Assembly (NCBI GenBank): GCA_016617855.1
Contig: JAECUM010009679.1
Coordinates: 1-64,000, forward strand
DNA: 64,000 nucleotides
From: Megalonaias nervosa
Taxonomy: Eukaryota; Mollusca; Bivalvia; Unionida; Unionidae
Direction: 5' to 3'
In this document: positions 36,369 to 48,360 of the stretch, piece after piece
Layout: each line of letters starts with the position of its first letter
Position numbering within the stretch: position 1 is the stretch's first letter
Position numbers and translations under genes: made by a program
The notes under the pieces: generated by a model
The model's database searches: none
The model's input: only the letters and a program-made list of their open reading frames with translations
What the model was told of the DNA's origin: nothing

Positions 36369-37102
36369 ATGAGACAAAAGAAAGATTTGCTTCTTGGCCT
36401 TTGGTGGTGTTTCCTTCTAGCTTCATGGAATACTAGAAGAAATAGGACATGAAGATGTTAGCCAGCATGGATTTTGTTTCCTCATATTTTTGTGTGATAA
36501 ATGTTATGGACCAGTATTTATTATGTCATCCATTCTGTATATAGTCAAGCCTCATTAATCCAAACACTTTTCTTTCCACATCTCTTGTCTAGATCAATGT
36601 GGCATATGGATCGATGAATTATAAGTTTATTGAATGGTTGTTTTCATACAGTGTTCAGATACTAAAATGTTCAGATAAATGGAAATCAGTGTTAATAAAG
36701 CTGTATTTTACCCATTCTTTCCATATCCTTTATTTTTGAAGACTATATTTTGATTAATGCCATTTATCCAGTTTTTAGACATTAAAAATAATTACTTTTC
36801 TTGCTGTCCAGTTTATTTGTGTGCAGATGAAAATTATGAAAATTGCTTGTTTTAACACAGTATTTTATTTAGAAAATTAATATCTTTGTTAATGTCTCTG
36901 ATGGTTCCAGCACACTCAGCACTGGTTTGATATGGGTTGGGTAAAACAGGTTGTATTATATATGCTTGCAATGGAGACCACTTGTATGTCAATGTTTTGG
37001 CATTATTTTTATACAAATAATGAATATCAGTTGGTGTTCTGGCAGTTCTTTTTCTTGTTGTTCATGTAGATATACTGTCATTGGATATCATGTGTTGCAT
37101 TA

Positions 37103-37171
37103 GGTCTAGTGGTATGAGATGGTATGGTCTAGTGGTATGGGATGGTATGGTCTAGTGGTATGAGATGCATG
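37103..37171. repeat. Minisatellite, 23 bp unit x 3
   Basis: Three units of GGTCTAGTGGTATGAGATGG plus TAT, with one or two substitutions. Confidence 0.95.
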
Positions 37172-37287
37172 TTTTCAATTGAAATTTCTTTATCAGTAAG
37201 AATGATATGCCCAGTTTTGAGCAAGCGCATCTTCCATTATGAGTATGTGCCATCAATGGCAGCAGTAAACATGAGTCTTGAAAAGTT

Positions 37288-37354
37288 GATGGACTCGTCA
37301 TCTGAAAGTTTATGGACTCGTCATCTGAAAGTTGATGGACTCGTCATCTGAAAG
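37288..37354. repeat. Minisatellite, 23 bp unit x 3
   Basis: Three units of GATGGACTCGTCATCTGAAA plus GTT. It lies 116 bp from another three-unit array of the same period but unrelated sequence. Confidence 0.95.
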
Positions 37355-39360
37355 GAAGTTTAGCTTGATTCTTAATTTGGTACATATTTAAAGTTAAATT
37401 ATTCTGACCCTCCTTGCTACTTAAGTTCATGACTAGAAATTAGTAAGATAAGGTGAAAGAGTGGCAATTAAGAATATGGTGAACTCTGGTAAAAATAATT
37501 TTTTTTTTTAGATTTGTTATATGCCAATCTCTGGCTCTCCCAGCCAGTAGAAAGGTTAACAAATATGCTTTATGGGCAAGAGGAACTAAGACTATTATTA
37601 AGGTAACAAGTTCCATGGTAAATCACCTATTTTTGGATATGGGTAGAACATTTATAGTAGATCTCAAACACATATTGATTTAATATTGAAAATTGTTCAG
37701 TGGGTTTCATTAATATAATATTAAATCATTAACCATTTGTGATTCTGTTTATCACATTGTTTTTTTCTTAATGGAAAGTGTTTGGATAGAAAGAAGAACA
37801 AGTGATTTTTGGTATCATTAAATTCTGGCACAGATGTACACCTTTCAATTCTTGTACATGAAAAAATAGTTCCATACACGAGTTGAATCAATAATGCACA
37901 ATTCAATAACCAGTGACATTTAGAAGTAGATTTATTTTTACAAATTGTAATTCAAGGAGTAACTATCCTTCCAAATTAATAGAAAATCTGACATGATAAC
38001 ACATCATTTGTCAGCACACCAAATCTCCAGTGGAAATTCCCATGCGATGTCACTTGGTTCAATTGCTTTGAGTACTTGATGCACTATATACATTGATTTC
38101 AATGAGACTGTTTACCATGTTTCCATCTAAAGTTTGTTGATTAGACTTGAGTAGCATTCCAGTTGTTGGATATTCATGTGAAAGGATTATTACTGGAATC
38201 CAATGCAGAAAGTTTACTAAATCTTCAAAGGTGTTGCTATGTGTAATAGTGATGTAAGATTTAATGTTTTGTGATCCAGTATTTGTATTATTTAATTTGG
38301 AAGAATACTGTGCTTTGATTACTCTCTGTCAGTTTAAAACCATCGTTATTATTTGAAAAAAGATTGTGAATATTACACAAAAGAAAGGTAAGTTTATTTA
38401 CTCCTACAGGTTGTCATTTTAATTACGCTTGTATTTAGGGTGGGGTACCAGTTATATGCTTGGACACCCCCCCAAGCCCTCTCTCCATTGACTGATACTA
38501 GTAATTTCATTTCCAACTGTAAAATGGGATTCATTGGGATAAATTGGCCATATTGCACTAAATCTAACCTTTTTCTCCCCAAATAGCACTAGGGCAATTT
38601 AGTAGAAAGATGGTCACCTATTGTTGATAGGTTCCAGAAGGTGAGGCTAAAAAATTCCCCTGGTCATTAATGAGAATACTGCACAAAGATTATCATGGAT
38701 TTATTTGGACCAATCAGATTCACATAGAGCGATATGTTACGATGTTGGCATATACAATTACAAAACTGTACACACTGCATATAAAGTCTACCAACTATGT
38801 GATAACTTAGTTTTTGTTCCAACCTTAATTTTTTACATGTGGTTAAAAGATTACATTGCATCTGCAGAATTTATCTACCAATACTATTGAAAATTATTAC
38901 CAGTTTTGAAATATGGTGTCCAGAAAATTAGATGGTCCAAATATTTAGGTTAATGATGGTACCTAGTCTTTACCTATGAATATCCTTTGTCTCTTCAGTG
39001 AAACATACTACCTGCTTATAGTAGTGATGTATCATGAACCAAAAGTTGTATCATGTTATTAACACTTTGTTACAGTATCAGCAAAGTTGTGTCATGATAT
39101 TTATATTAGAAATGAGTCATTCTCTACAGAATGTACTGAAGGCATAGGCCTGGCTTGAAATGTGAAGGCCAGGGTTACAACTTGCAGAAAATTCCATTGG
39201 ACATGGTACCTGACTTATCCTCACCTATAGACTTGTTGTTTATATTTTATAAATCTGTATTGATTGGAATGTGCTAATTCTAAGAACAGTTAATTAGGGT
39301 AAATATGGTACCCTGTATTAGTGCTCACAATTGCAGAAAATTGTAAGGGGATTCAATCTT
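37355..39360. other. Non-coding, no recognised feature
   Basis: AT-rich. A donor-like GTAAGT at about 38388 follows no open exon. No gene is supported. Confidence 0.4.
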
Positions 39361-39393
39361 GGGTGGGGTGGAGGGGGAGGGTGTAAGGTGGGA
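39361..39393 (+). other. G-rich tract, potential G-quadruplex
   Basis: The plus strand has GGG-T-GGGG-TGGA-GGGGG-A-GGG within 22 bp, then GG and GGG further on. Four runs of three or more G with loops of 1-4 bases fit the usual quadruplex pattern. It may only be a chance purine-rich patch. Confidence 0.7.
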
Positions 39394-39542
39394 GTATAAA
39401 AAAAACAATATAGCATTGTCAGTTATTTTTTGGGTGTAGTCAATATCATCATCATGCCGATTCCAGCAATGATGATAACATGATGACATCATTGATATAT
39501 AGTGCAAACCCAACTGCTAACAGAGTAATCTTTGGTTACTGA

Positions 39543-39645
39543 TTCAGTTTAGGGCACAGCAACACATGAAGGTTATTTTGAGCAAGGCAATCAGAGTACA
39601 TTGCTTTGCCTATGGACACACCATGGTATGTGACATGAATTGATG
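39543..39645 (-). mobile_element. SINE-C fragment (minus strand)
   Basis: The reverse complement contains ACCATGGTGTGTCCATAGGC, GATTGCCTTGCTCAAAATAA and GTTGCTGTGCCCTAAACTG. These match the 3' half of the SINE-C at 49323-49515 and 9725-9902. The tRNA-like head is absent. Confidence 0.6.
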
Positions 39646-41004
39646 CAGTGACTTGATTTGAATGCATGTCCTTCTTACTGTGACCCACATGTCTCCTGGT
39701 TTTAGATCATCATATAATGTTCCAGCGGATGATGGTCTTAGTTGTTCCTCTGAAGTCCAAGTACTGACACGTAGAATGTCAGCGTAAACCTGGCTCTGTC
39801 GGCACATTATGTTACATCAGATCTGTCTCCATAATTTTTTAACAGATCTGTCACCACAGTTTTTGCAGTTGGGTATATATTGTATACAGACAGATAAGGT
39901 AATTGGCAAGTACTTTTCTACTTTACATATTAATTAACAGGTGAAACAACCACTCCTAATTGTCAGTAATTGGTAAAATCTCTAAACAGTCTATAGATCA
40001 GACTTATGGAAAAGCTTCAAAGATCACTTTGGAACAACTGTTTGATTGAATATTCTCAATGTTGCTTGGTAAAAAAGACAAATTTATGAAACCTGATGAC
40101 CTCAGCACTACTTTAACCTTGCCTTATATTAGATTTTTGAATGGCTGGTAACATGAAACAAACAGTCAATTGTTTCTGTATTCAGTCTGTCTCAAAGCTT
40201 GCAAAAGATTTATAATAACCCCCACCCTCAGCCATGCCATTGCATGCTTCTGCTATCTATAGATTGTATTGGTTGGAGATAATATAGTCTATATTGCATA
40301 ACAGGTACTTACCTGTCTTCAGAGAGGATCCTTACCTGACTGACAGATATGAATTAACTTACCTGTAAAATATATACTTTATAGGAAATGTGTAATGGAT
40401 CCTAATTGTGGCATGTTCATTTGAAAAGGCTGTAAAGATTACTTGAAGAATTTCTTCCCTCTAAATTACAGTATTTTAATTGCTTATGAATATTTATGAT
40501 ATAGTTAGGCCATTTTGGATTATGTAGATAGAAACTAAGAACATAATTACATCAAAATTATGTTCTGTTGTTCTTTGAATTGCGCTTAAGTGAGGGGTCA
40601 TAAATGTCTTCATGATACATCACACCAATTTTCTGATGAAAATACTTCATGAGATCAAATACATTATTTGCTGACCTTGATAGCAGGAAGATGCTTTCAT
40701 TTTGTCTAAGGGTGGTGGAGGCAAGAAACTAAAACATAAGTTTGAGTAGGGAAATCTGTTGTAGATGTTTAAGTACAAGACAACTTTTCAAATTATCATG
40801 TGCCACATTTTGCAAGTCATGCTTGACATGACTGGTACTTAATAATGTTTTAAAAAATTCTTCAAACGTAAGGCTTTAGAGGTAACCAGTCATGCTTTGC
40901 AAGAAAAGGGCCCATAAGGACCCTTTAAGTTGAAATTATTGGTCCCTTTTAATTTCTAGAGGGCAGTGCATATTATTTATGTATTTACTCTTATTACATC
41001 AGCA

Positions 41005-41252
41005 GGGGCCCTGAGTGGCCGAATGGTCTAAAGCGCTCTCCGTTACGGATCACTGCCATCTCACCTCTGTCTGCGTGGGTTCGAGTCTCGGATTCGTCGA
41101 ACGTGGATATGTGAGAAAGCTTGCCAGTAGCTTCTCGTGGGTCGGTGGTTCTTTCCGGGTATTTCCCGGTTTCTTCCTCCACCATTAATACTGGCCGCCA
41201 TGTATAGCCTATCGTGTGCTGTAAAATGGCGTTAAGCCCTACAACAACAACG
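41005..41252 (+). mobile_element. SINE-A copy 5, full length with 11 bp target duplication
   Basis: Starts GGGGCCCTGAGTGGCCGAAT and ends TAAAATGGCGTTAAGCCC plus an ACAACAACAACG tail. A and B boxes are intact (GGTTCGAGTCTC). The direct repeat TTACATCAGCA is present at 40994-41004 and 41253-41263. Its CpG sites are well kept, so it is among the youngest copies here. It sits directly in front of SINE-A copy 6. Confidence 0.95.
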
Positions 41253-41266
41253 TTACATCAGCACAG

Positions 41267-42010
41267 AAGGGGCCCGGGTGGCCAAGGAGTCTAAAATGCT
41301 AGTGCTTACCAATCACTGCTATCTCACATTTGTCTCAGGCTTGGCCAATGTGGGTTACTACAGGTAAAACCCGTTATAATGTAATTCTTTATAACGCGAT
41401 TCCACTTATAATGCGATGGTAGCATGGCTGCCATTTTTTAATTTAAGGTGACCTGTCTTTTTAACATCCTAAATATTTGCTTTCAGAAAAGCCAATTATT
41501 TGTACCTCTAGCAGATTTTTAATCCCAGCACTGTGTTTAATGTTGCCTTAACTTCACTTTGCACCGTTTCCACCATATTGGCATCATATACAATTAGAAC
41601 TGAAGTATATTTGATATCTGATGAAACCTGGCAAACAAAACAAACGATATATGATCAAGATGTTAGTTGAAACTAATGACATTAAAATTTCAGTACACAT
41701 TTTTAAAATGGGAAGTTTTTCAAAAATTTTTTTAATGCGATCCTGCTTGTATCGCGATGTTATTCTTTGGACCCCGAGCATCGTGTTATAATGGGTTTTA
41801 CCTGTATATGTCAAAAAGCTTGCGAGTAGGTTCTCATGGGTTGGTGGTTCTTGCTGATGTTTTCTTGCGTTCTTTCTCTACCTAACTGAAATATAAGTTT
41901 GAGTAGGGAAACCTGTTGTAGAGTTTAAGTACAAGAACAATACAGCACAGTACAGGTCACCATATACGTCTATCTTGTGGTGAGAAATGGTATTAAACTC
42001 AAAACAGCAA
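41267..42010 (+). mobile_element. SINE-A copy 6, split by a MITE and carrying a second insert
   Basis: The 5' part (41267-41356) begins AGGGGCCCGGGTGGCCAAGG and runs to GGCCAATGTGGGTTA. The 3' part resumes after the MITE with TGTCAAAAAGCTTGCGAGTA and ends near GAGAAATGGTATTAAACTC. An imperfect target repeat is seen (ACATCAGCACAGA before, ACATCACCTCAGA after). A foreign stretch of about 55 bp at 41885-41940 also interrupts the 3' part. Older than copy 5. Confidence 0.85.
41361..41804. mobile_element. pogo/mariner-like MITE, 444 bp, inserted in SINE-A copy 6
   Basis: The termini CAGGTAAAACCCGTTATAAT and (reverse complement) CAGGTAAAACCCATTATAAC are inverted repeats flanked by TA on both sides (41359-41360 and 41805-41806). 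The inner inverted parts (AACGCGATTCC / ATGCGATCC, TATCGCGATG) extend the pairing. No transposase. The insertion point is the GGGTATGTG motif of the SINE middle. Confidence 0.9.
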
Positions 42011-42169
42011 CATCACCTCAGATATGAACAGTTACATGAAGTTCCTTTCAGCATATTCGTCCTGATACTAAAGTATTGTTCATTTTAATGGTTCTTTAAT
42101 CTTATTCAGTGTAATAATTTCTACAGATAGATTAGAAATCAGTTAGTAATGGTTGCAGTGACTTGCTTC

Positions 42170-42366
42170 AAAATTGAGTCTTATTAACATAGACTCTGAT
42201 CTTTTGTTACATAATGTGCAAGTTGATAAGGGTCTGTGTTGTTTGTTTTCATGATTACTCTTAACAAATTGCATTGACTCAGATCTGCAAGTGCATTGTG
42301 TGACGGCATATCTGGATTTTTGTGCAGTTGGAAGTTGGACTAGACTTATAAGCAAGGAAATATGGT
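42170..42366. mobile_element. MITE family 2, copy d
   Basis: The right end CTAGACTTATAAGCAAGGAA then ATATGGTA matches the family terminus. The interior has GATTACTCTTAACAAATTGC and CTCAGATCTGCAAGTGCA. The left terminus has decayed, so the left boundary is approximate. Confidence 0.6.
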
Positions 42367-42978
42367 ACATATAACTCCTTCATGGGTGCTTTTTTCAACC
42401 TTTGTCACAGTTCTCAGTAAACTGAAATCTTAGTTTGGAAACCAACTGTTTTATTTGGGATATAAGCAGTATGATTATTCCATTTTCTTGTGTATTCTTT
42501 ACACTTGGTTGCATAAGTTATTACTCACGGTATTGGCATCTGAGGACTGAGGCAATGTCCCCAGTGTCATCATTTATTTTAATTTAATTGATCTCAGTGG
42601 TCTCAAAATACGTAGACTTGAATCTGTATCTGGCAGTCAGTCAATGGCACCTTTTTGAGTATGCATCGTATTCTTTAATTCTTTTTGATATGATTGGTAT
42701 AACATCACAGGAGAATCTTAATTAGAAATGCTGCATGGCTGAAGGGATAAATTCAAGCACCTTGATTACTTGGTGGACTTGCAAATAATCAGGGCACAGA
42801 GAACCAGCTTGGAAATGCTATCGATGGTTACTTTTTATATACCTTGTTGCTGATGCTTATATGCACCTATTCAAATTCTAGAGTGAAAAAAGCTGAGTTC
42901 AGGGGTTGGTTTAGATGTAATATTCCTGAATTCAGTAGTCACTGGTTTTAATCTACATTAAGCAATGATGTGGTTTTT

Positions 42979-43200
42979 GTTATGCCCCACCAGACCAGTT
43001 GCAGGGGCATATTATGTACTTTCTTACCCTTGTCCATCTATCTATCATTTGTCCAGCCACTGAATTTTGGTTAAGGTTTTTATTTAGATCATTTTAGGCA
43101 GGGCAGCAGTGTTCCATGAAGACATTTCAAGTTTGATACGTATTCGTGAAAACTTGAGTTCCAAGATCCACTGTGACATCAAGAGCAAATAACTCTTGAG
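42979..43200 (+). repeat. Dispersed repeat fragment, mollusc style
   Basis: Begins TATGCCCCACCAGACCAGTT and continues TTGTCCATCTATC, then AAGTTTGATACGTATTCGTG. The reverse complement of the 47870-47900 sequence starts with a similar TTATGCCCCACCACAACAG. Noncoding. Confidence 0.4.
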
Positions 43201-44847
43201 TCTCATAGACCTGTTAGGCAACATGCATAAATAGTTGCTGATTTCTTTTAAGCACTGGAAGTAGAATAGTGTGATTCTATTGAAGTATTTATAGAATCAC
43301 ATATTACCCACATTTTATCTTTTCAGTTATTGTTTGACAAGCCATTATCTGATAGTGTCCATTAGATTTCCTTTGTGTAAGGTTTTATATATTTTGTGAA
43401 AGGAATGTGCCATTATAGTAACACAAATAAATTGTATATGAATCATAAAATGCTGTCATTCAAAAATTTAAGTAGTGAAAGTTTTGTTAGGTATGGAGGC
43501 AGGAACATGGCATCTCATTAAAATCAACACCTGTGCAAACATTACCTATTTTCACTAAGGGGATGAGAAGAAATTCTGTAAGACCTTGTTCCATGTTTCC
43601 ATTTTATTATTACCTGTGAAATGAGATTCAAATGAAATACAATAAATTGATTGCAAAAGAGTTTGCAGCTGGTTCATGTTGGTGCAGTTTTCCTTTATTG
43701 ACAATGTGCCAACATCATGTATTGATTAAATTGCATGACAAATGCCCAGCCTAATGAATTTAAAAATCAAACAATTTGACTGTATAATTTGCTAAATAGA
43801 TGCATAATTAATTTAAGCAAAGCATAATGGTTGTTAGTGTTTTTGGCCCTCAGATTTTGTCAGCAATAAATGTGATTTTCTCCCAAGTTATATAAACATC
43901 ATTCTTGGAAGCCACCAGTGAAAATTCAATAAGCCAGTGAAATGAGCATTATGCATACAGGTGACACTCGATTAATATGCTGTAGATATGTTCCTAAAAC
44001 TTATGGCCTAAATCGAGATTGGTGTAAATCAAAGTAATGTAAATTCACGTAGTCACTCTGCATATGAATCACAGCGCATGGTGCCAGTGATGGTGTAAAA
44101 ACAAGCACAGTGGCACAACTTGAATGCTATTTTTTCATTATAAATGGCATTAAAATGAAAGTGCAGAAATTAAATTGGCATAAATTTAGCATCACTTGTA
44201 ATTGGAAGCAAAATTTTATCAGTCTATAAGTGACTGTGTTTAGAAGAAGAAATTCTCTTTAGCTCTCAATTGTTCATGTTGTATTAACCTTCCAAGAAAA
44301 CTGTACATGGCTTGAAATTATTGGCTTTGCAGGTTTATTCATGCATGAACGTTTCTCACAGGCATTCAGGTTATGGGACCACTGGTTATTTTACAGCCTG
44401 ATAACCATTTTACTGGTGCGGGAATAAAACTGAGAGTACTAAATATTTCAAGATGTACCCATTAACTAGTAAATGGATTTAATTTTGTTCCATTATAACA
44501 TTTCATAAACTTCAGTCAATGTTCTATAGTTAACAACAAAATATTTACTTTTATTGTGATATCCTGTATTTAATTTCCTACTGATCATGCAGCATAAGGA
44601 CTCTTAGTGTGAGACTACGTTATCTGGTGCAGACCAGGGTGTTCCTCTGTTCAGTAGCTTGAGGCTGAATGGAAGTATGTGTGGTTTGCATGGCAGCCTG
44701 ATGCATCAATTATTTTTGTTTTGTAATATATTAACATTAAGTTCTGTGGGAAATGAATTAGTTGTCCATCCCTTAAATGGCTAAAAGAGAGCATAGCTGA
44801 ATTTTACCCATTTCTTGTGATGTTGGTAAATATGTATTCCTTGTCAT
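43201..44847. other. Non-coding, no recognised feature
   Basis: AT-rich. A single MITE-like end (ACAGGTGACACTCGATTAAT at about 43959) has no partner terminus that I could find. No gene is supported. Confidence 0.4.
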
Positions 44848-45135
44848 GTCTGACATTGTCCAGGTGATCAAGTCAGACATTGTTCAGGTGATCAAGTCAG
44901 ACATTTGTCCAAGTGATCAAGTCAGACATTGTCAGGGTGATCAAGTCAGACATTGTCTAGATGATCAAGTCAGACATTGTCAAGGTGATCAAGTCAGACA
45001 TTGTCTAGATGATCAAGTCAGACATTGTCCAGGTGATCAAACCACACTTTGTCCAGGTGATCAAGTCAGACATTTGTCCAGGTGATCCATGTCAGACATT
45101 GTCCAGGTGATCAAGTCAGACATTGTCCAGGTGAT
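44848..45135. repeat. Minisatellite, 24 bp unit x 12
   Basis: Twelve units of GTCAGACATTGTCCAGGTGA plus TCAA, with small variants such as CTAGATGATC. Because 24 is a multiple of three, an open frame of 79 codons (44846-45085) runs through it. That frame is a by-product. Confidence 0.97.
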
Positions 45136-45396
45136 AATGATTAATGATAAGTGATGAATAAGCAAGGTTGTTATTATCCAAATCAGATTATATTGATTTT
45201 CCTGCATTCCATACATTTTGACCAAGTTTAATTAGTCTTGTCTGTCTGAAGTCATGGTTGATGCAGAAGCCAATACCTGGAAATTCCATGCTTTGGAAGA
45301 TATAGGTACTTATTTGGTTCTGTTCTCCTGTGGCTATTGATTAATACCATAGGAGAATTCACAAGGAAGAGATTTTGCTGCTGTTGTGGGTGTTAA

Positions 45397-45836
45397 ATGG
45401 ACAGGGGAATATTCCACAGCAGTATCGATGTTGGCAATTGAGCATAGAAATATTCCACAGCAGTATAGATATTAGGTAATAGGCATAGAAATATTCCACA
45501 GCAGTATCAATGTAGCCAATTGAACATAGAAATATTCCAGAGCAGTATAGATATTAGCTAATGGACATAGAAATATTCCACAGCAGTATAGATATTTGCT
45601 AACGGGCATATGACAGTGGTATATATATTAGCTACATGTAGCAGGCATAGAAATATTCCACAGCAGTATAGATATTAGCTAATGGGCATAGAAATACTCC
45701 ACAGCAGCATGGATATTAGCTAACAGGCATATGAATATTCCATAGCATTATAGATATTAGCTAACAGGCATATGAATATTCCATAGCATCATAGATATTA
45801 GCTAACGGGCATAGAAATATTCCACAGCTGCATATG
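45397..45836. repeat. Minisatellite, about 40 bp unit x 10-11
   Basis: Units contain GCATAGAAATATTCCACAGC and AGTATAGATATTAGCTAATG or close variants. Some units alternate AATTGAGCATAG with TAATGGGCATAG. Confidence 0.95.
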
Positions 45837-45909
45837 GCTAATGGGGAATTTCTTGTTGTCAGTGGCAGATAGTATTAAGAGTTAGGTAAGAATAGAATCC
45901 TTTATAATT

Positions 45910-45976
45910 CATCAGTGTAGTACAGGAAAATTATACCTGAGGGATCAGTGTAGTACAGGAAAATTACACCTGAAGG
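45910..45976. repeat. 33 bp duplication
   Basis: Two adjacent copies of a stretch with TCAGTGTAGTACAGGAAAAT and TACACCTGA. Confidence 0.9.
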
Positions 45977-46397
45977 TTACAGTTTCACATGCAAGATAAG
46001 GCTTGACAAATGTCTGATGCAAAATTCTGATTCTGAAGATGAAGTTTTTTTCTACCCAACATCACTATGTAATGAAGAATTATTTTCTCACATTCCTCAC
46101 CACAAAGAGTATATTATAATTAAAATGCCACCCATGTGGTACACAAGAAGGACAAAATATGTATTAAAGGTTTTTGCATATATAGAGAAAGGGTATAATG
46201 TATAGTTTACTCCAAAGAATTAAGTGTAAACTTGGAAATAAGCTTAAAAGGCAGATAGATTAGGTTGCTCCTGAAAATAAAGAGATAGAGTAAGAAAGTC
46301 ATGACATAGTGTATATGGTGATGTCATATAAACAAGTGATTCGACAACCAAATCATTATTTGACTTCATTCTCCAATTCTACCTAGGAAAACATTAA

Positions 46398-46642
46398 GGG
46401 GCCCTGGGTGGTTGACTATTCTGATGCACTCGCTGATCACTGCCATCTCACCTCTGTTTATGTGGGTTCAGATCTCTAATCTCTAGTTCAGTCAATGTGG
46501 GGATGTGAGAAAGCTTACCAGTAGCTTCCTGGGGGTCAGTGGTTCTTACCAGGGTTTTCCCAGGTTCTTCCTCCACATTTTACTGGCTGCCATGTATAGC
46601 CCTTGTGTGCTAATAAATGGTGTAAAACCCACAAGAACAACA
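46398..46642 (+). mobile_element. SINE-A copy 7, full length, diverged
   Basis: Starts GGGGCCCTGGGTGGTTGACT and ends AATGGTGTAAAACCC plus an ACAAGAACAAC tail. The A box is damaged and the B-box region altered (GGTTCAGATCTC). GATGTGAGAAAGCTTACCAG is conserved. Flanking repeats are not clear. Confidence 0.9.
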
Positions 46643-48060
46643 GTGATCATATATGTTTAGGAAAATGAGAAAATATAATTTAATCACATATTATAGGAAG
46701 TTGCCTATTTTATTCCCGTTGCAAATTTAGAAGTTGATGCTTCATATTTTCATATGATATATGTATAGCATAAGGAAGAATAACTTTTCACTGAAGCAGG
46801 CAAAATTTGTGTCCATCATATTACACGTCACCTTTTATCTTGGCGAAAGTTAATCCCATCAGTCTAGTTGAAGTAAACAATATCTTGTGATAAAAGAGAG
46901 AAAAAAATATCCTGGTTGGAATGAACCTGTTTCAGCATTAGATTTCCAGTTGCTTAGCACCTTGGATGGCAACCACATATTTTAGCAAAGGTTCTGGGAT
47001 CCAAATCCATGATGGCTGTGTTATCAGGGTCATTTTTAGAAGTGAGAATCAATTTCAACCTCCAATTAAAAAATTGAGAGGGAGTTTTCTAAATAATTGA
47101 CAAGTTAAGAAATGATTGTAGGATTTGCAGATATGATTTTTTCATGATGGAATTTTTTGAGTGATCATTTAGAAATTATTGTTAGACTTGCAATTGTGCA
47201 GATTCCATAGAATAGACTCATTGTTGCATCTTGGATCCCAAGGGCTGATGACACTGTGACCACAAGATTTCAGATCCTGGGGACACACAATATTTTAAAG
47301 GAACAAAGGAAAATTGTAGTACACAGTACACCAGTTGTGCTAACATATATGAGATAATCTTATTTGCACTGACAAGTTTTGCCAACTTTGTCATCTGCAC
47401 TGAACTATCATATTTTTCTTGGACACTTATAATACATGTATTGCAATGTAAGTTTTATCATGTGCTCACGGTCATTATTACCAGCATTTATTGTAATTTC
47501 ATTGTTTTTATTTATTATTTATTTTATCACCATTACCGACTTTGGCCATAGCTAGCAAAACAACAGACATGGATTGGCATCCACTAAAGAAAAGTTGAAG
47601 GATATTTTTCAGGACATTTTTTTACCCAACTTAAAAAGGATCAACTGGGTCAAGATTTGGGGCACATCAGACAGAAAGTTGTGGGGAATCTGCAGTTCCA
47701 TACTGTTGGCACAACATTAATAGACAGCATATTTTTTTTTTTTGTCCAAACAAAATGCAATAAAAAAGAAAGAACAAGATATGTATTCATGGAACATGGA
47801 TGCCCCACCTTAGTGATTATAAAATTACTTAACAACTGTATATTGCAGGCAGACTGTGCACAAATATTCTCTACCACATGACTGTTGTGGTGGGGCATAA
47901 AAACTGATGATTGAGAACTCCAGGCATATGAGGGTGTTGCATCATGTATGTCCATTTTTAGATACTTTATGAGAAACTGTTTGTGAATGAAATTTGTACA
48001 TTATGTTATAAATACCAAAGATAAAAAGACACCAAAACAGACTTAAATCTTTTATTGTAT
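46643..48060. other. Non-coding, mostly unrecognised
   Basis: No supported gene. The part at about 47650-47900 looks like a reverse-orientation dispersed repeat related to 42979-43200. The open frames there are incidental. Confidence 0.35.
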
Positions 48061-48360
48061 GTAGCAGCAGGTCTGGGTCTGTGCTGTTCATTGTACTTAA
48101 CATGATGCAACAGCAGGTCAGCATCCATGCTGTTCACTGTACTTAACATGATGCAACAGCAGGTCAGGGTCCTTGCTGTTCATTGTACTTAACATGATGC
48201 AACAGCAGGTCAGAGTCCATGCTGTTCATTGTACTTAACATGATGCAACAGCAGGTCAGGGTCCATGCTGTTCATTGTACTTAACATGATGCAACAGCAG
48301 GTCAGGGTCCATGCTGTTCATTGTACTTAATATTATGCAACAGCAGGTCTGGGTCTATAT
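48061..48360. repeat. Minisatellite, 46 bp unit x 6.5
   Basis: CAGCAGGTC anchors fall at 48065, 48111, 48157, 48203, 48249, 48295 and 48341, exactly 46 bp apart. The unit (ATGCAACAGCAGGTCAGGGT, CCATGCTGTTCATTGTACTT, AACATG) resembles the interior of MITE family 2 (ATGCACAGGAAGATCTGGGT, then CAGTTTGTTAGGAGTAATCA), suggesting that origin. Confidence 0.95.

Noticed and set aside
36545..36725. pogo-like element suggested by AGTCAAGCCTCATTAATCC
   Set aside because: Only one terminus is recognisable and no TA-flanked partner end was seen.
43959..44130. MITE suggested by the end ACAGGTGACACTCGATTAAT
   Set aside because: No matching inverted terminus was found, so it may be a single decayed end.
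44846..45085. 79-codon open frame with repeated SDIVQVIK/DQVRHC units
   Set aside because: It is the translation of a 24 bp minisatellite. The frame stays open because the unit is a multiple of three.
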